From Rhizomys pruinosus (Eukaryota > Chordata > Mammalia > Rodentia > Spalacidae): 64,000 nt of DNA. Position 1 is the first letter of the stretch. Each line of letters starts with the position of its first letter. The notes under the pieces are model-generated. The model was not told the DNA's origin and did not search any database. It was given only the letters and a program-made list of their open reading frames with translations. Below are positions 47,168 to 57,250 of this stretch, one piece after another. The stretch lies in assembly GCA_009823505.1 (NCBI GenBank), contig VZQC01001040.1:1493410-1557409 (forward strand), in the 5' to 3' direction. The translations under genes and the position numbers were made by a program.

Positions 47168-47650
47168 GAACATTTATGTGTTGTTTTATTATTTTATAGG
47201 GGATCACAGTTAGGAGATTTCCTTGCATCTCAGAAGAGATTTTTGGGCTTTTCAACAATGCAGTGACTGTTAAAATGTATAAGGACTTTCAGATATGGAT
47301 TAAATGTATTTTTCAGTATAAGTTGAAAATGAGACTTTATGGACTAGGGGTAGAATGTTATGGTTAAAAGTGTGTTAGGAGTCAAGTTGACGAGGGATGG
47401 AGTTACAGTGATTAATCTTCATTGTCAACTTGACTGAACTGAGAATTACTATGGAAACTGGAAACACAACTCTTGATGAGTCTATGAGGCTATTTCTAGA
47501 AAGCTTTACCTGGGAAGGGAAGCCCTATGTGAGTGTGGGCAACCCTTTCCATGGGCTGGTGTCACAGAGTGAATAAAAGAAGCAAACCAAGCAGCCACAT
47601 TTATCTATCTTTGTTTCCTAACTTTAGAAGGAATAAGATCACCAGATTAA
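46600..47650 (+). mobile_element. MaLR/ERVL relic: internal region plus 3' LTR
   Basis: About 46650-47365 aligns in order with the MT internal region at 100-726 (GAGTGAAGGGG, GGCCATTGCATGAAGCTG, CTCAGAAGAGA, GGATTAAATGTATTTT), with a (GT)n run at 47131-47166. An LTR-like stretch follows at roughly 47400-47650 (GTCAACTTGACTG, GGAAGGGAAGCCC, CCATGGGCTGGTGTC). All frames are broken. Confidence 0.65.
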
Positions 47651-47689
47651 TGCTCCTGTCACCCTGACTTCCATGATGTGGTGGGTAAA

Positions 47690-47955
47690 ACACTGGGAAA
47701 TAAGCAGCTGGGCGTGGCTGTGGGGTTTCTAGGTTAGGTTAATTGAGGTGGGAGGGCCCAGCCTAAATGTGGGTGGCTGCATTCTATGAGCTGGGAAGAA
47801 GAGGAGAAAAGGAGCTGAGCACCAGTGTTCCTCTTTCTCTGTTTCCTGACCAGCTACATCAAGCTCATGTTGCCACGGCTTCTCTGCCATGATAGGCTGT
47901 ACTCTACAATGAGCCAAATAACCTCTTCCATCTTTAAGTTGCTTTTGTTAAATAA
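47690..47955 (+). mobile_element. ERVL-like LTR
   Basis: GGTTAATTGAGGTGGGAGG, CCTAAATGTGGGTGGC, GAGCTGAGCACCAG and a CTTTAAGTTGCTTTTGTTAA end. It belongs to the same broad family as the relics at 11125-11735 and 14082-14480. Confidence 0.55.
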
Positions 47956-47964
47956 AGAAACCCG

Positions 47965-48172
47965 GGGGGCCGGAGAGATGGCTCAGCGGTTAAGAGAGCC
48001 AACTGCTCTTGCAGAGGCCCCAGGTTCGATTCCCAGCACCCACGTGGTGACTAAGAACCCTCTTCAACTCCAGTTTTTGGGGAATCCGATGTCCTCTTCT
48101 GACCTCTGCAGCATTGCACGACACAGGTGCACCAACCTACATGCAGACAGTACACTCGTACACAAAAAAAGT
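47965..48172 (+). mobile_element. B2/B3 SINE at an L1 target site
   Basis: Head GCCGGAGAGATGGCTCAGCG and a tail CACAAAAAAAGTAAAAGACA. The next L1 is inserted in or right beside this tail, so this SINE is older than that L1. Confidence 0.9.
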
Positions 48173-48244
48173 AAAAGACACCATCTTTTGAGTAAGTCAT
48201 TTGTCTTTTTACTTCTTTGTTTTTTCAGTAGTTTATATATTCTT

Positions 48245-48496
48245 TTCTTTTCTTTTTTTATTTTTTTTTTAATTTGTGTATGTGTATGAATGTACTGTCT
48301 GCATGTAGGTCTGTGCACCCATGTCGTGCAATGCCGCGAGGGTCAGAAGAGGGTCTCGGATTCCCCTGGAACTGGAGTTCTCCTGGAATTGGAGTTACAG
48401 ACGGTTCTTAGCCGCCATGTGGGTGCTGGGGATCAAACCTGGGTCCTCTGCAAGAGCAGTCAGTGCTCTTAACTGCTAGGCTACCTCTCCAGCCCC
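48245..48496 (-). mobile_element. B2/B3 SINE, young subfamily, inside L1
   Basis: Perfect 15-bp target-site duplication AGTTTATATATTCTT at 48230-48244 and 48497-48511. The 17-bp body duplication is present in reverse. Confidence 0.95.
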
Positions 48497-48558
48497 AGTT
48501 TATATATTCTTGATGTCAATGCTCTGTCAGATGTATCACTGGTAAAGATTTCTTCCCA

Positions 48559-48807
48559 TGGGGCTGGAGAGATGGCCTAGCGGTTAAGAGCGCCGACCGC
48601 TCTTACAGAGGACCCGGGTTCGATCCCCAGCACCCACATGGCGGCCGAGAACCGTCTGAAACTCCAATTCCAGGAGAACTCCAGTTCCAGGGGAAATCGA
48701 CAACCCTCTTCTGACCTCGCGGCAATTGCACAACACGGGTGCCACAGACTTGCTTGCAGACAATACATTCATACACATACAGAAATAATAAACAATTATA
48801 ATAAAAA
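48559..48807 (+). mobile_element. B2/B3 SINE, young subfamily, inside L1
   Basis: Perfect 15-bp target-site duplication AAAGATTTCTTCCCA at 48544-48558 and 48808-48822. Tandem 17-bp units at 48659-48675 and 48676-48692. Promoter boxes look intact. Confidence 0.95.
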
Positions 48808-49656
48808 AAAGATTTCTTCCCACTTGTGGGTTTTTCTTCACCTCCTTGTTGTTTTTTCTTTGTCAGAAGCTTTTGAGTTTTATGAGCGTACCATTTGTCG
48901 ATTGTTGATTTCTGTTACAACTTCTGTGCAGGTGCTATCTGATTTAGAAGTCTTTTCCTAACACCTATGTCCTTGTAGGTTGTTTGCCAGCTTTTCTTTT
49001 CTTCTATTCAGCTTCAGGGTTTTGGACTTCACATTGAGAGATCCTTTGATCCACTTGGAGTTGATTTATTTACAGGGTGAGAGGTAAGGGGTTAAATTTT
49101 GTTCTACCAATGGTGATCCAATGCCAGCACCATTTCTTGAAGATGTTTCTACTATGTCTAACAGTGCATGAGGGCTTTTTGCCCTTGTGTCAAATATGAG
49201 GTGGCGGAAATTGTATTGAGTTCAAGTTTTGGATCTTCAATTTTGTTACCCATTGGTCAGAGGTCTGTTTTTGTTGCCAGTACCAGGATGTCCTTTTATC
49301 GACTATGGCCTGTAATATAGTTTGAAGTCTGGAGGGCAATGCCCCTGTATTGCTTTTTCATTCAGCTCAGGGTTGCTTAGCTATTCAGGTGTCCTTTTGT
49401 TTTTTCCATATGAATTTACAGAATTTTTTTTCGCAAAGTTGGTGAAGAAGTTCATAGGGATTTTGGATTAGGGACTGCATTGAATCTGTATATCAATTTG
49501 AGTTAAATGGACATTTTTTCACTATATTAATTTTTCCAATCCATGGCACATGAAAAAATGACTTATCAAAGATGCAGTAAAGAACTGAAAAGAGACTTCA
49601 CCAAGTAAGGAAGTAAAGATGGCTTGAGAAACATCTTAAAAAGATGTTTATAACAT

Positions 49657-49910
49657 GGGGCTGGAGAAGATGGCCTAGCAGTTAAGGTGCCGACTGCTCT
49701 TCGCAGAGTGACCGCGGGTCGTACTCCCGCAACCCACTATGGCCGGCTGCAGATACGTCTGAAAACTCCAATTCAGGGGAAACTCCAGTATCCACGGGGA
49801 TCGACGAACCGCTTTCTGACACTCCATGGCATTGGCAACGACATGGCGCAGAAACTTGCATGCGACGTACTCATTACATATACATAAATAATAAAATTTA
49901 TATTAAAAAA
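49657..49910 (+). mobile_element. B2/B3 SINE with many small indels, inside L1
   Basis: Same subfamily, but with scattered one-base insertions and deletions throughout. It might be an old decayed copy, or this stretch may be less accurately sequenced than the rest. Confidence 0.85.
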
Positions 49911-50942
49911 GTGTTCAACATCATTATTAAATTTAAGAAAATGCAAAATTAAAACCACTCTCAGATATCATACCCGGTCACTCCACATAAGACTAGTCTA
50001 TAAGAAGAAAAGAAAAAGACAACAGATGTTGGAGAGGTTGTCGGGGAAAGGGAAACTCATCACTGCTGGTGAGAATGCAACTTGTACAACCACTATGAAA
50101 AAAGCAGTGTGGAGAACCCTTTAAAAGACACAAAATGAACCTACCACTGACCCAGGCTCATATACCACTCCTGGAGGTCAATGATACCCAAAGATCACCT
50201 CATTCTACCGTAAAGATACATGCACGTCCATGCTAGTTTATTGCAGTCTCTTCACAATAGAAGAGTCTTAGAACCTAACCAAAATGAAACCTCAACAGAC
50301 GAAGTGGATGACAAAATGTGGTATATCTACACAATGGAGTACTAATTCAGCAGTAAGAGGAGATGAAATTATGAAATTTTGCAGGTAAATACATGGAATG
50401 AGAGCCCCTCAAAGCATTATGCTAAGTGGAAGTAACACAGTCCCAGAAAGACAAACAAGAGAATGGTTTCCCTCATTTGGTGGATGCTAACACCAATCCC
50501 CCCAAGACAAAAAGATCAGCTGAATGGACTTATTGTTATATTTTTGTCTATCTGATAGCAACTATGTGGTATAATGTGAATCTCTATGGGCTCTAGAATC
50601 CACCCACCAATTATTCTCAAACTATGTAATTACTGTACATAACGGGTGAAGAATATGTTTCCATATTTTAAAGTAATATAGAAAGTTAATGGAGGAAATG
50701 TGAATTCCTAAGCATTAAAAAAAGACTGAGAGAAAGATACAAGGCACAGTTATGGGAGAACTGCATGGTCTGGGGTGGGGTTGGTGGTGGGGTGGGGGGA
50801 AGGGAAGGGGAATATGCCTAAACTCGAATTGAGAAATGATTGTATGAAATACACAAAACATTATCATAAAAAAAGACAGACCCATAACGAGAGATTCTCC
50901 CATCAAACTGTGATCCCAAATAACTTTTCTCTCTTTAGTTGC

Positions 50943-51273
50943 TGTATTAGTTACTTTTCTGTTGTGATAAACCACCATGACCAAGGCAGTTTCCAGAAAG
51001 AAGAAGCTTTGAGATTATGGTTCCAGAACGGAGTCCATCATGACAGCGGAGGTATGGCACAGGCAGTGGAAGCAGAAAGCTGTGCTCTCGGCCCAGGGAC
51101 CAGAGAGAGCAACTGGAACAGGACATGGCTAGGAACTCTCAAAATCCACCTCAAGTGACAAGCTTCCCCAACCATGGCCGCAGGTCCGAGCCCTCCCACA
51201 GGACCACCACCTACTGGGGAGAAAGGGATCAAGTATTTGGAGCCTATGAGGGAGATCTCATTCAAACCACAAC
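50943..51273 (-). mobile_element. MT-type MaLR solo LTR
   Basis: GTATTAGTTACTTTTCTG...GTGATAAACCACCATGACC at the left and GGAGCCTATGAGGGAGATC, CATTCAAACCACAA at the right. Diverged from the 2486-4538 element. Confidence 0.8.
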
Positions 51274-51466
51274 AATTGCTTCAGCCAGGTATTTTCTTAC
51301 AGCAATGAGAAAGGTAAATAATACAGTTATTAAATAGTATTTACAGATTTATGGCTTATTTTGACATTTTTCTGTTGAGTGAAACATGGATCGTTTCTAA
51401 TAATTTGTTATTTTAAACAAAACAATCACATAGTCCATATCACATGTGTAAAAGGAATCTAAAAGC

Positions 51467-51690
51467 GGGGCTGGAGAGATGGCCTAGCGGTTGAGAGTGC
51501 TGACCTGCTCTTGCAGAGGACGGGTTCTATCTCAGCACCCACATGGCAGCTGAGAAGCCATCTTTAACTCCAGTTCCAGGGGATCCGAACCGCTCTTCTG
51601 ACCTCCGCAGCATTGCACGACATGGGTGCACAGACCTGCTGCATGCGACAGTACACTCATACACATAAAGAACAAATAAAATTTAAAAAA
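51467..51690 (+). mobile_element. B2/B3 SINE
   Basis: Target-site duplication GGAATCTAAAAGC / GGTATCTAAAAGC at 51454-51466 and 51691-51703. Single-copy body (no 17-bp duplication). Confidence 0.94.
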
Positions 51691-51703
51691 GGTATCTAAA
51701 AGC

Positions 51704-52317
51704 TAAATTTAGAGAAGCAGAAGGTGAAAAACTGCCTTCAAGGGCTTTACGGAATGGTAAAAAGTCTTCTGTTGCTCCATGGCTATAAGGCTTCTTATGA
51801 ATAAGTTCCAGAGAGCTGTTCACCAGAGAATCCATAGTTAGTTGTATAGCATTGTGTATTTCAAAATATATGAGGATATACCTTAAGTTAAATTTTCTTA
51901 CTAAAACAAAACCACAAAAGAATACAAGAAATTTTAAAACAGTGTTTATGTTGGATACCTTGATTCTGGTATTATAGAGGTAAGTATGTCCAAAATCATC
52001 AAGATGTGTAAATTAAGAAGGTGTAGTAGGCCTTTTATACTTCATTTGCACTTCATAAAACCTAAAGATGCTAAACCCAATAAATGTATAAATACATACA
52101 AGCTTTAGAAGGAAAATGTCTTCAATATTCCATCTAGTGAATGTTATAGCTTAAACTTTAATTCATTGAATGATACTGATTTTTTTTCATTTGCTCAAAA
52201 TTATTATCAATGGTAAAATGAAAATTTGAAAATAAAAATTTAAAAGATAAATATACCAAGTATTTCTGAAATACTATCCTAAAGAATTAATGGTTGGTCT
52301 TCTAAAAAGATATATTA
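51704..52317. other. No assigned feature
   Basis: AT-rich DNA. Confidence 0.45.
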
Positions 52318-52472
52318 TCTCACCAGTGGTCCACGCCTTTAAATCCTAGCACTTGGGAGCAGAGGCAGGTGGACTCTTTGTGCAGTTCAAGGTCAGCCTG
52401 TCTACAGAGTGGTTTCCAGGACATCTGGGGCTACACAGGGAGACGGCCTGTCCTCAAAGATAAAAAAAAGTT
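52318..52472 (+). mobile_element. B1 SINE
   Basis: CAGTGGTCCACGCCTTTAAA to a CTGTCCTCAAAGATAAAAAA tail. Confidence 0.9.
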
Positions 52473-52639
52473 ATATTTCTCTTATTCTTCATTTAGTGGA
52501 GAACAAATTAAAACTATTCTTATACAATGGTTATAAAAAATAAGGATGCAACTCAGGCTCCAGTATCGTTAATATATTTTAACATCATCCAAATACCATT
52601 TTAGAAAATAAGTAAATATGATTGTCAAAATTATTGACT

Positions 52640-52735
52640 TGAGCAAGGGCTGGCAGCACAGGCCTATAATTTCAACACTTAGGAGGCTAAGACAGGATTC
52701 TAAATTTGAGGCTATCTTTGCCTATAGCATGAGAG
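52640..52735 (+). mobile_element. Very old B1/7SL-like SINE fragment
   Basis: Reads GGGCTGGCAGCACAGGCCTA and CAACACTTAGGAGGCTAAGA. The pattern is B1-like but heavily diverged. Confidence 0.5.
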
Positions 52736-52741
52736 ATCATA

Positions 52742-52781
52742 TTTTGTTTCACTTCTGTTGTTGTGATAAAATACCATGAAG
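52742..52781 (-). mobile_element. 40-bp MT LTR end fragment
   Basis: Reads TTGTTGTGATAAAATACCAT, the reverse of an MT LTR 3' end, immediately before a plus-strand LTR. Confidence 0.55.
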
Positions 52782-53820
52782 TTTTTTTTTTTAAAGACTG
52801 GAGTGGTTTGAATGAGAATTGTCACTTCCATTTTGCCCTGACTGCTTCTTGTTTGGGGTTGAAGTTATAACCTCTCAACTTCTTGTTTCTTTCCTGATGC
52901 CTGCTGCTTGCTGCCATTTCTTCCAGCCCTAATAAACTCTTCTGTAAGTCATTTTTGGTCATATTGTTTTATCACAGCAATGAAATTAATTAATATAGAA
53001 CTTTGTATGTAGCCTTCAGTTATGCACATGGACTCATGTAGAGGTATTATATGTGTAATCTTTCATTGGGTTGTTAGACTAATATTATTTTATTCTCTCT
53101 CTTTTTTTATACTAGCTTGGTGTTATTTATGTTTTCTCTCTCTCTAGACAGGAGAAACCTTTCTTTGAGTTGTTGGTCAGGATAGTCCAAGAGACTCCCA
53201 AAATTACACAGGCTATTGCCACACCCCTTGATTGCCTCCTAGAATTGAAGGTAAAATCCTATTACTGAAGACAGGACCTACTTCAGAGACCAGATTTGGA
53301 ACAAAGGAGCTGGAACTGACTTGGAAGCCACTTGCCCTGAAGGCTAGCTCTCATATCTTTGGAAAATACTATGCAAGCTGCTAAGGACCATTGGTTGATG
53401 TAAGTAGAGATTAGTGGGCCATTCTAAGAGCCTGGAAGACAGCAATGCTGATAGCAATGCAGACTGTAGAGACTTGGTTAAGACGGTTTCATAGGGAAGC
53501 AAGGAATTTAACAACTGGTTTTTCATGTTGCACTTGTCATTCATGTGATTTTTTGCAAAGAATCTGACTGCAGTCTACTCTTTTCCTGAGAAAATATTTG
53601 AGGCTAAATTTAAAAGCAAGGGACTAATCTCTTTGGTGGAGAAAATTGCAAGACAGCATACTATTGAATCTGTGGTAGGGTTATTATTGGTATCTCTTAT
53701 TAGACTTATAGTGAAAAAGAACAAGTGGAACAGAAAGAAATACAAAATGTAAAGTTTGGAGAGAAAGTACTAGTAACTTAATGTTGTAGCTAGGGCATGA
53801 GCTAAAGGAGACGATATGGA

Positions 53821-53982
53821 TTTTTTTTTTTTTTGGGTCTTTTTCGAGGCAGGGTCTACTTTAGCCCCAGATGTTCCTGGAACTCACTCTGTCGACCAGT
53901 GCTCACGCCTTGAACTCACAAAGATCCACCTGCCTCATGCCTCCAAGTGCTTAGATTAAAGGCATGTGTCACCATGCCCTGA
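53821..53982 (-). mobile_element. B1 SINE inside MaLR
   Basis: Reverse copy with poly-T start, GAGGCAGGGTCTACTTTAGC and ATTAAAGGCATGTGTCACC. Similar GATATGGATTTTT / GATATGATTTTT flanks fit a target-site duplication. Confidence 0.88.
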
Positions 53983-54402
53983 GAGGATATGATTTTTAAG
54001 GAGACTGGAGCCATTGATGGGAGGTCTCCTGATCTGCCCTGTGAAAGGTAAGGGCCTAAGAAGTTTTCTGCTAACCTCAAAACAACAACATAGAAAACCT
54101 CTACTAATGTGATTCAGGGGGATGAGAATCCATTTCGAATTGGAAGTTGAACTTGGTAGTATTGTCCACACACTGATGATTTTAGAGGCATGTCAGATGC
54201 AATATTAAGGGACTTGTGGATCCTTCCTCCATAGTTTCAGAGGGCCACAGAGGTCAGAAAAACATGTGCCAGCGCTAGAGTCATTGCAATAAGACCCTGA
54301 CAGGACATTGCATAAAGCTGTGAAAGTAAAGCCTGAATTGTTATGGAGACCCCAAGATGTTGAAGATGGTGGAGTCATAAGACATCTCTAAAGTATTACC
54401 TG

Positions 54403-54536
54403 GATGGAGGGAGGGAAGGAGGGAGGGAGGGAGGGAGGGAAGGGGAGGGGAGACGGAGGGGGGAGGGAGGGAAGGAGAGTGAGGGAGGGAGGGAAGGGGG
54501 TGAGGGAGGAGGAGGGAGGGAGGGAGAGAAGAGAGA

Positions 54537-54576
<40 letters not shown>
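54403..54576. repeat. Polypurine tract (GGGA/GGAA)n then (GA)n
   Basis: Over 170 bp almost entirely purine on the plus strand, with only a few pyrimidine interruptions. The last 35 bp are pure (GA)n. The S/P/L-rich minus frames through it are artefacts. Confidence 0.95.
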
Positions 54577-54580
<4 letters not shown>

Positions 54581-54766
54581 TTTAGGGAACAAATCTCGAA
54601 GGATGGAACCATCTACCCTGTTTGGAGCTAAACTCCCAGATCTGTACACAGAACCACAGTATTTGGTGTTTTCCCTCCAAGTGTTGATTTGGTCCAGTAT
54701 TTCTGCAGTATGCCCCATTTATCACTTTTAGAATGAAAATGTGTTTTCTGTTCCATTATAGATCAT

Positions 54767-54828
54767 AAAGATATAACACACACACACACACACACACACA
54801 TATATGTGTGTGTGTGTGTTATATCTTT
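54767..54828. repeat. CA/TG palindrome with unique arm ends
   Basis: AAAGATATAACACACAC on the left is mirrored by GTGTGTGTTATATCTTT on the right, around a CATATATG centre. The CA side is longer than the TG side. The unique AAAGATATAA ends pair as well, so the symmetry is not only that of the microsatellite. Confidence 0.92.
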
Positions 54829-55191
54829 CTGATATGTGTGTATCAGGGAGTTGGATATGGTGATTTGAATTATATATGTCCCCAACATGCCTGGCTATTT
54901 GAACACTTGTTCTTCAGTTGGTGGTTCTGTCTCAGGGAGGAGGCTTAGGAGGTGCAGCCTTGCTGGTGGAAGTGTGTCCCTGGGGCATGCTTTGAGAATT
55001 TATAGGCTCCCCTGCCTCTGGTTCACTTTCTCTGCTTCTTGTTTGAGGTTGAAGATTTGACCTGTCAGCATCCTGTTCCTGCTGTCAAGTCTTCCTGTCA
55101 TGATGGACTCTTGTCCCTACTGGACCTGTAAGGGCAAAAATCTCTACCTTTGATAAGTCAGTTTTGGTCATGGTGTTTTAAAGATTTTACT

Positions 55192-55401
55192 GGGGGCTGG
55201 AGAGATGGCTCGGTGCTTCTTGCAGGGGACGGGGGTTCAATTCCCAGCACCTACATGGAGGCTAAGAATTGTCTTTAACTCCCGTTCCAGGGGAATCTGA
55301 CACCCTCTTCTGACCTCCTCGGCATTGCACGACATGGTTGCACCAACCTACATGCAGACAGTACACTCATACACATAAAAATAATAAATAAATAAATAAT
55401 T
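55192..55401 (+). mobile_element. B2/B3 SINE
   Basis: Perfect 12-bp target-site duplication AAAGATTTTACT at 55180-55191 and 55402-55413. It sits at the cut-off end of the MaLR LTR. The A-box side of the head is shortened. Confidence 0.95.
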
Positions 55402-55413
55402 AAAGATTTTACT

Positions 55414-55879
55414 CAACTAATTCTAGGTTAAAGCTCATCAGTGCTTGCAAGGAAGTCAAGATGGGAGCATGAAGAATTCACATCTGCAGTCGAGAGCAAG
55501 AGAAAATTGACCATGTTTGTTCTCAGCTGCGTTCTCTTCTTTGATGCACCCTAGGACGCAACCCCAGGAAAGCTATCCTCGGCTTTTTAGGCTGGGTCTT
55601 CCCACATCAATTAATTTAATCAAGACACTCCACCTACAGACAGGCCCACAGACCAACTTGATCTTTCCAAGTGATTCTAGATTGTTTCAACTTGACAGTT
55701 AAATCTAACCATCACACAAGGTCTCAAGTAAGCATGACAAAAAGGAAACACATGACATGAAAAATTGAAATAAAACTAAAACACTAGTTTCCTTATTTTG
55801 GATTAACAGAATATAATGGCAACTTCATATAAATCTAGAAAACTTGGAATATTAAAATAAAATATTGTTGAAAAGAATT
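55414..55879. other. No assigned feature
   Basis: A stretch at 55560-55740 is moderately GC-rich but matches no repeat I know. Confidence 0.4.
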
Positions 55880-56027
55880 AAACATGGTAGTGCATGCCTT
55901 TAATCCCCACATTTGGGAGGCACAGGCAGGTGGAACTCTATGAGTTCAAGGCCAACCTGGTCTACAGAGTGAGTTCAAGACCAGCTGGGGCTACAGGGAG
56001 ACTCTGTCTCAAAAATACCCAAAAAAG
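55880..56027 (+). mobile_element. B1 SINE
   Basis: ATGGTAGTGCATGCCTTTAA to GACTCTGTCTCAAAAATACC. Confidence 0.92.
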
Positions 56028-56689
56028 TAATTACTACTATCACATGTGTAAAGTACTTTACGTATTAAGGTGGTCATGATAATTCATTCTTCTAGGAGCA
56101 TTCATGGCTATTTTCAGGCCAATGTGATTGAATCATAGATATAAATGATGAAGTTGTCCATCTTAATTATAACATAGGGAAGGTCAGTTAGGCCACTTCA
56201 TAATTCAAATGAGACATGTAGATGTAAAAGTGTGATATTTGCATGGTGTGTGGAGGAAATGGAAGTAAAACAGACAAATCTGGAAAAAATCCAGTGGCTG
56301 TAATGTTCAGATTAACTGTTCAGAATGATCTTAAGTCCTTTGTTTTTTCGACAGTCAGAAGGAGTGATTTACAGTTAATTTGACCTAGACTCTTACAGAA
56401 TTTTTCACTAAAATTGATCTTGCCAATTGTAGTCAGGCTGACTTAAAGGATGAGGGAATATATAGAGTCTTAGTGATTCCCCTGGGCTTTTGAGGTAACC
56501 TGATGGATAATGATCCCTTAACTTTATAAAGTTTTAACTGCTTTTTATTTAGTCTCTGTGAAAGTAGGAAGATTATTTTACTTTTCATTTCTGTCCTAGT
56601 GCCTTCGGAGCATACATAGGACATTATATCAAACACCCTAAAGGGTTCAGTCAACTTGGTAATCCCACTACATTACCATAATTAAAAGA
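56028..56689. other. No assigned feature
   Basis: No gene or repeat recognised. Confidence 0.45.
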
Positions 56690-57250
56690 CAGATACGCAT
56701 TGATGAGAATGTAAAGAAATGTTGATTCTCAGGAAATTAAGTCCAAGTTATTTGGAAACAGTTTGACAAGCCCTCAAATGTTGATGACTCATCAATTAGA
56801 TACACATTATTAGATATACATTCAAGAGAAATGAGAACATGTGTCAGTACCAGAAACTTGTACATGTATGTTCATAGCATCATTATATATTTCAGCTAAA
56901 ATGAGAATCAAGTTAAATATTCACTACTGAAGGGACAAATAAAATTATTTGATTCAGAATATTAATTTGGTGCTCTTAAATACTAGCTTTCACTACAATT
57001 ATAAGCTTTGAAAACATTTTGCTAAGTAAAAGAAGTCTAGCCTAACGTATGGTATCACTCCATTACATTTATGTAATAGGTCCAGAATAAGTCAACAGAG
57101 ACACAAAAAATTAGTACTTGTATAATGCTAAGAGTATTGGGGAGGAAATTAAGATAGACAATTATAGAATACATTCTTTTTAGGGTGGTTAAAATATTTT
57201 CATCTTAATTATATTAATGGTCTATGTGTATTCTAAATAAAAGCTCTTAA
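56690..57250 (+). mobile_element. Ancient L1 ORF2 end and 3'UTR
   Basis: AACTTGTACATGTATGTTCA, CATAGCATCATTATATATT, GAAAACATTTTGCTAAGTAA and GGTCCAGAATAAGTCAACAG follow the order of old mammalian L1 3' ends. Divergence is high. Confidence 0.65.

Larger units (their letters stand above)
48181..50870 (+). mobile_element. 5'-inverted L1 carrying three B2 SINEs (2,690 bp)
   Basis: 48181 to about 49552 is minus-strand ORF2 and about 49553 to 50870 is plus-strand ORF2 C-terminus, 3'UTR, G-rich tract (50771-50810) and A tail. The outer end of the inverted part and the start of the sense part read the same ORF2 region (KKTNDLL-type), so the two are adjacent in the L1, which is the twin-priming pattern. 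The short direct repeat AAAAGACA flanks it at 48173-48180 and 50871-50878. B2s at 48245-48496, 48559-48807 and 49657-49910 are later insertions. Confidence 0.85.
52795..55180 (+). mobile_element. Decayed MT-type MaLR provirus
   Basis: A shortened 5' LTR (about 52795-52998: GGTTTGAATGAGAATTG, CTAATAAACTCTTCTG, TATCACAGCAATG) precedes an internal region of about 1.85 kb. Its 3' part parallels 100-560 of the first element (GAGGCATGTCAGATG, GACCCTGACAGGACATTGC, TTTGGTCCAGTATTTC). The 3' LTR is about 54856-55180 (GTTCTTCAGTTGGTGG, GGTGCAGCCTTGCTGG), cut off at GGTCATGGTGTTTT. A B1 (53821-53982) and two simple-repeat expansions interrupt it. No open gag-like frame remains. Confidence 0.75.

Noticed and set aside
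54341..54718. 125-codon S/P/L-rich minus frame
   Set aside because: Antisense of the polypurine tract; low-complexity artefact.
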